DNA of 24,847 nt. Origin: Verrucomicrobia bacterium UBA673 (GTDB lineage Bacteria; Verrucomicrobiota; Verrucomicrobiia; Limisphaerales; UBA1096). The stretch is taken from contig DBNL01000030.1 in the NCBI GenBank assembly GCA_002299785.1, forward strand, positions 463 to 25,309, read 5' to 3'. The notes below the pieces were generated by a model. The model had not been told where the DNA came from. It did no database searches and worked only from the letters and a program-made list of their open reading frames with translations. Of this stretch, positions 21,495 through 24,847 are shown piece by piece; position 1 is the stretch's first letter, and each line of letters begins with the position of its first letter. The position numbers and the translations under genes were made by a program.

Positions 21495-22052
21495 ATGTCC
21501 GACGGCAAACCTGCCATTTTCCTCGACCGCGACGGAACGCTCATCGTCGAGACCCGCTACCTCCACGAGCCTGACAAAGTCGAACTCATCCCAGGTGCGG
21601 GTGAAGCGGTCCAACAACTCGCTGAGAAGGGCTTTGAGTTGTTCATCGTCACCAACCAGGCAGGCATTGGCCGCGGCTACTACGCCGAGGAGCAAATGCA
21701 CGCGGTCAACGAGCGCGTCGCCGTGGAGTTTGCTAAGTTCGGCGTGGCTTTCCGCAAAATCTACTTCGCGCCCGAGGCCCCCGATCAGCCCAGCCGCAAT
21801 CGGAAGCCTTCACCACAAATGCTGCTCGACGCCCATGACGAGTTCGGCATCGACCTCGAAGCCAGCTACATGGTCGGCGACAAGGTTTCGGATATCGAAT
21901 GCGGTTGGAACGCCGGTGTAAAGTGCTGCGTCCTCGTCCGAACCGGCTACGGCAGCGAACACGAATCGCAACTTGGGCCGGCGACCGATCCGCTGGCCGT
22001 CATCGATTCAATCGCCGACCTCACCAACCTCGCGATTGGCCAAGCGGAGTGA
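21495..22052 (+). CDS. gmhB: D-glycero-beta-D-manno-heptose-1,7-bisphosphate 7-phosphatase (HAD family)
   Basis: GmhB removes the 7-phosphate from heptose 1,7-bisphosphate in ADP-heptose synthesis. The 185-residue protein has HAD motif I FLDRDGTL (D11 nucleophile, D13 acid), motif II VTNQAGIGRGYY, the lysine of motif III in RNRKPSPQML, and motif IV MVGDKVSDIECG. In E. coli GmhB the loop before RKP carries Cys and His zinc ligands; here it reads FAPEAPDQPSRNRKP with no Cys or His, so the structural zinc site seems lost. A TTG at 21486, overlapping the hldA stop, is an alternative start. The location after hldA supports the pathway assignment. Related histidinol-phosphatase-type HADs remain possible but fit the context less well. 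Confidence 0.88.
   Translation: MSDGKPAIFLDRDGTLIVETRYLHEPDKVELIPGAGEAVQQLAEKGFELFIVTNQAGIGRGYYAEEQMHAVNERVAVEFAKFGVAFRKIYFAPEAPDQPSRNRKPSPQMLLDAHDEFGIDLEASYMVGDKVSDIECGWNAGVKCCVLVRTGYGSEHESQLGPATDPLAVIDSIADLTNLAIGQAE
22036..22046. repeat. Half-conserved copy of the iterated palindrome at the end of gmhB
   Basis: TTGGCCAAGCG with the left arm changed (CGATTGGCCAAGCG). A second copy with the same left-arm change, ATTGGCCAAGCG, occurs at 7117-7128 inside folK. Confidence 0.6.
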
Positions 22053-22105
22053 CTCGAAAAGGATTTCCTTCAAACGACTGGGAGACTTTGGCATACTCCT
22101 CCGCG

Positions 22106-23419
22106 ATGCATGATTTTAGCTTCAAGCGCGGGAAGTTGTACTGCGAGAATGTCTCGGTGGCGTCACTCGCCAAAAAACATAATACTCCGCTTTACGTTTA
22201 CTCCCACGCCACACTGACGAGAAATTTCCGACTACTCGACATCGCCCTTTCACCGGTGGATCACACGATTCATTTTGCAGTCAAGGCCAACTCCAACCTT
22301 GGCGTTTTACGAACTTTGGCGAACGCCGGGAGCGGGTTCGACATCGTCAGCGGCGGCGAACTCCAGCGCGTCATCGCTGCAGGTGGGGATCCGTCAAAAT
22401 GCGTTTTCGCGGGTGTCGGTAAAACGGAGGAGGACATCGAACTCGCACTGAAAAAGGGGATTTATGCATTCAGCGTCGAGAGCGAGCCGGAGTTGATTCG
22501 CATCAACAAAGTTGCCCGCCGGTTAAAAAAGAAAGCGCCCATTGCCATTCGGGTGAACCCGAACATCGATGCCAAAACGCACGCGAAAATAACCACCGGC
22601 ACCTACGAGAACAAGTTCGGCATCGCCTTCGAGGAAGTCGAGGTCGTGTACGAACGGGCGGCTAAGCTGAAGCACCTGCACATTCGCGGCGTGCAGATGC
22701 ACATCGGCTCGCAGCTCACGGAGGTTGGGCCATTCGAAAAAGCCGTCCGAAAAGTCGTACCCTTGGCCAAGCGCCTAGCTGAAAAACATGGCATCGAGTT
22801 CTTCAGTATCGGCGGCGGCGTGGGCATCGTTTACGAGTCAGCACTTGAGAGTGGCGACGCCAAGTGGTGGCGCGCGCCCAAGCGCAAAAACCTGCTCACC
22901 CCGGCCAAGTACGCGGCCAAGCTGATGCCTCTACTCGAGCCGCTTGGCCTGAGGATTTTGATCGAGCCCGGCCGGTTCATCGCCGGGAACGCGGGCATCA
23001 TGATCACGCGCGTCGAGTATGTGAAGCAGACCGGTGTGAAGAATTTTGTGATCGTGGACGCGGCGATGAACGATCTCGCCCGCCCTGCCCTGTACGACAG
23101 CTATCACGAGATCGTGCCGCTATCTCGGAAGGCCGGTGATCATCTGAAAAAGAACCAAGTTAGCTCCGACGTCGTCGGGCCGATCTGCGAGTCGAGCGAT
23201 TACTTTTGCAAAAATCGTATGCTGCCGAAGGTCGGCGAAGGTGATCACCTCGCGCTTCTCAGCGCCGGCGCCTATGGGTTTGTGATGGCGTCCAACTACA
23301 ATGTTCGTCCCTTCCCAGCCGAAGTGCTGGTGAAGGGCAGCCAGGCCGAAATCGTGCGCAAACGCCAGCCCCGAAAGCAGCTTTGGGCAAGCGAAAGCAT
23401 CCCGAAGTGGCTCAAGTGA
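22106..23419 (+). CDS. lysA: Diaminopimelate decarboxylase
   Basis: LysA decarboxylates meso-diaminopimelate to lysine using PLP in the cytosol. The 437-residue protein (usual family length) has TPLYVYSHATL, K60 in HFAVKANSNLGVLR as the PLP lysine, GSGFDIVSGGEL, IRGVQMHIGSQL, the phosphate-binding SIGGGVGI, ILIEPGR and the partner-subunit active-site CESSD. The ATG at 22106 was chosen because the frame upstream overlaps gmhB in another phase and the family N-terminus starts here. The segment between GGGVGI and the LTPAKYAAKL helix (ESALESGDAKWWRAPKRKN) looks expanded. The downstream transporter begins 20 nt after the stop. A palindrome core at 22762 encodes Leu-Ala-Lys-Arg. Confidence 0.94.
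   Translation: MHDFSFKRGKLYCENVSVASLAKKHNTPLYVYSHATLTRNFRLLDIALSPVDHTIHFAVKANSNLGVLRTLANAGSGFDIVSGGELQRVIAAGGDPSKCVFAGVGKTEEDIELALKKGIYAFSVESEPELIRINKVARRLKKKAPIAIRVNPNIDAKTHAKITTGTYENKFGIAFEEVEVVYERAAKLKHLHIRGVQMHIGSQLTEVGPFEKAVRKVVPLAKRLAEKHGIEFFSIGGGVGIVYESALESGDAKWWRAPKRKNLLTPAKYAAKLMPLLEPLGLRILIEPGRFIAGNAGIMITRVEYVKQTGVKNFVIVDAAMNDLARPALYDSYHEIVPLSRKAGDHLKKNQVSSDVVGPICESSDYFCKNRMLPKVGEGDHLALLSAGAYGFVMASNYNVRPFPAEVLVKGSQAEIVRKRQPRKQLWASESIPKWLK
22762..22773. repeat. Iterated palindrome copy in lysA
   Basis: CTTGGCCAAGCG, core 22762-22771, read as Leu-Ala-Lys-Arg. Confidence 0.85.
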
Positions 23420-23439
23420 CCTGAGCAACAACCCACGGC

Positions 23440-24847
23440 ATGAATGGCTCCCGTAATCCTTTCGTGCTTTTCCCGGGATGCCTGTTCGCCGTTTTCCTGC
23501 TGGGGTCCATCCCGATAATATGGCACACGACGCAGGTCAGCATAGATACCGACCCACTTACGCTGCTGGAGTCGGACAAGCGGCACTTGGAAACCTACGA
23601 CCGGATACAGTCGTTCCTCAGCGACGACACTATTGTCGTCATCAGTGTTGAGAGCGACCAGATATTCAGCCAAGCCGGCTTCGATCAAATCCGTTCCATC
23701 AGCAACGCTCTTGGCCAGCAGCGCGGCCTGGTCGATGTCAAGAGCCTGACACATTCAGTCAAACCGGTTCGCAGGGGATTCGCACTTGCGTGGGAGCCAT
23801 TTGTCCCGGCCGGTTATCTGTCGGAGGATCAAATCATTGCAATTCGCCAGTTCTCCGTTACACATCCGCTGGTCCGCAACATTATGGTCTCACCCGATGG
23901 CAGGATCACTCTCATCACGGCAACCTACAAACGCGACCTCTCCACACCGGCAATGCGCCAGGCATTTCGCAATGAGACGAGTCAGCTGCTTGCGCCATTC
24001 GACTCGCCAGACTATAGGATCCGCACCATCTCGTTACCTTTCATCGCGGAGGAAATCAGTGAATCATTTCTGCGCGACTTGAAGCTGGTGTTGCCGGTCA
24101 CGGCGCTGGTCATCCTGCTCATCATCGGCTTCACTCTGCGTTCGTTCCCCTGCCTCATGTTGCTGTTGCTCAGCGAAGTGACCTTGGTGGCGATGCTGCC
24201 CGGAGTGCTGGGCTTGGCAGGTTTTTCGCTTTCGCCGTACAACCTGCTGCTACTGCCGCTACTCGGGGCGATAAACCTGACCGTGCTAACTCACCAGTTG
24301 ACCTCCCTTCGCCAGACAGATGCAACCCTCTCGCTGGACAATCGCTTCACCGCCATGTTGAGTGAAGTATTTTTGCCAAGCCTGTTCGCCTCCATCACGA
24401 CTGCGGTTGGACTCTTGTCACTGGCTGTAAGCGAAGTATCGCACTTGAAGAATTTCGGCATTGCGGGAGCGATCGGTGTCACGGTTATTTTCGCATGGAA
24501 CTTCGGGCCTGGGCTATCGTTTTTACGGCTGGGCTGTCGCATCTGGCCAAGCGCCATCCGATTGATAACCAATAATATGAATTCTGGAAAAACCTCAACT
24601 CTTTCCTGTTGGTCTTTCAAAGCATGTTTGATACGACGTTGGCAAACGCTCGTCGTTTCAGTGATACTTTTACTCTCCGCTTTCTTTGCTTCGACTCACT
24701 TGAACATCGATATTCGGGCGGTCCAATTTCTCGCGCCGGACAGCCCCACCCGGGAGATGGCTGAAATGATGGATGCACGAATGGGCGGCATCAACATCGT
24801 CCAATTGGATTTCGACAGCGGAAAACCAAACGGGATCAACCGAGTGG
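23440..24847 (+). CDS. RND/MMPL-family membrane transporter (5' part; runs off the window)
   Basis: An uninterrupted frame of 469 codons starts at the ATG at 23440 and continues past the right edge. Residues about 8-28 form TM1 (FVLFPGCLFAVFLLGSIPII). A periplasmic domain of about 175 residues follows. Then come five hydrophobic helices: LKLVLPVTALVILLIIGF, CLMLLLLSEVTLVAMLPGVL, YNLLLLPLLGAINLTVL, FASITTAVGLLSLA and FGIAGAIGVTVIFAW. A helix starting the second repeat (TLVVSVILLLSAFFA) and the start of the second periplasmic domain close the visible part. This duplicated layout is that of RND-superfamily exporters of the MMPL/HpnN type. The helix that normally carries GxxxDY has LLGAINLTVLTHQ, with no acidic residue. 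The cargo (lipid, hopanoid or other) is unknown. A degenerate palindrome half lies at 24543-24553. Confidence 0.82.
   Translation, partial: MNGSRNPFVLFPGCLFAVFLLGSIPIIWHTTQVSIDTDPLTLLESDKRHLETYDRIQSFLSDDTIVVISVESDQIFSQAGFDQIRSISNALGQQRGLVDVKSLTHSVKPVRRGFALAWEPFVPAGYLSEDQIIAIRQFSVTHPLVRNIMVSPDGRITLITATYKRDLSTPAMRQAFRNETSQLLAPFDSPDYRIRTISLPFIAEEISESFLRDLKLVLPVTALVILLIIGFTLRSFPCLMLLLLSEVTLVAMLPGVLGLAGFSLSPYNLLLLPLLGAINLTVLTHQLTSLRQTDATLSLDNRFTAMLSEVFLPSLFASITTAVGLLSLAVSEVSHLKNFGIAGAIGVTVIFAWNFGPGLSFLRLGCRIWPSAIRLITNNMNSGKTSTLSCWSFKACLIRRWQTLVVSVILLLSAFFASTHLNIDIRAVQFLAPDSPTREMAEMMDARMGGINIVQLDFDSGKPNGINRV

Noticed and set aside
1..24847. CRISPR arrays, IS elements, phage genes, tRNA or rRNA genes
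   Set aside because: No regularly spaced direct repeats, transposase or integrase motifs, or RNA gene signatures were seen on either strand. The iterated palindrome is irregularly spaced and has no conserved spacer length.

Overview
The window looks like chromosomal DNA of a Gram-negative bacterium of the PVC superphylum, most probably Verrucomicrobiota. This is inferred from gene content: a secreted CotH-type protein, a secreted sorbosone-dehydrogenase-like propeller paired with a cupredoxin, Tat-exported TIM-barrel and SMP-30 proteins, an ECF sigma/anti-sigma pair followed by a DUF3106-like secreted protein, and LPS heptose genes (hldA, gmhB). GC content is moderately high, there is no phage, IS or CRISPR signature, and no tRNA or rRNA gene was recognised.

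Layout. Positions 1-1993 (minus strand) hold a stress-type cassette: ECF sigma factor, membrane anti-sigma factor and a secreted helical-repeat protein cut by the window edge. Positions 2061-4889 (plus) hold glnD (nitrogen signalling). Positions 4961-5934 (minus) hold an Rrf2-family regulator with four clustered cysteines and a glyoxalase-I-like protein. An exported SAM methyltransferase follows at 6022-6792 (plus). A gene-free 290-bp stretch then carries 12-bp inverted repeats at its ends. folK (minus) and trpF (plus) are divergent at 7082-8336, and a CotH-family protein lies at 8421-10112.

Positions 10192-17134 form a six-gene minus-strand cluster. In transcription order it encodes a LarA-like DUF2088 protein, an azurin-like cupredoxin, a secreted beta-propeller, a Tat-exported TIM-barrel protein, an SDR dehydrogenase and an LhgO-type FAD oxidoreductase, the last two joined by an ATGA overlap. 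A divergent Tat-exported SMP-30 lactonase-like gene flanks it. Together these suggest oxidation or epimerisation of sugar acids or 2-hydroxyacids; this is inference.

Positions 18434-24847 (plus) carry ndk, the PLP-homeostasis gene yggS, thiG, hldA, gmhB, lysA and the 5' part of an RND/MMPL-type transporter cut by the right edge.

The most striking signal is not a gene. The perfect palindrome CTTGGCCAAG, best written CGCTTGGCCAAGCG, occurs 13 times in 24.8 kb, against about 0.02 expected for a random 10-mer. It occurs inside genes in two reading frames (Leu-Ala-Lys and Leu-Gly-Gln) and between genes, where it is longest (14-16 bp). It behaves like a genome-wide highly iterated palindrome (HIP1-like), an uptake signal or an architectural site. 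A second global feature is that almost no start codon here has a Shine-Dalgarno sequence; the anti-sigma gene is the exception.
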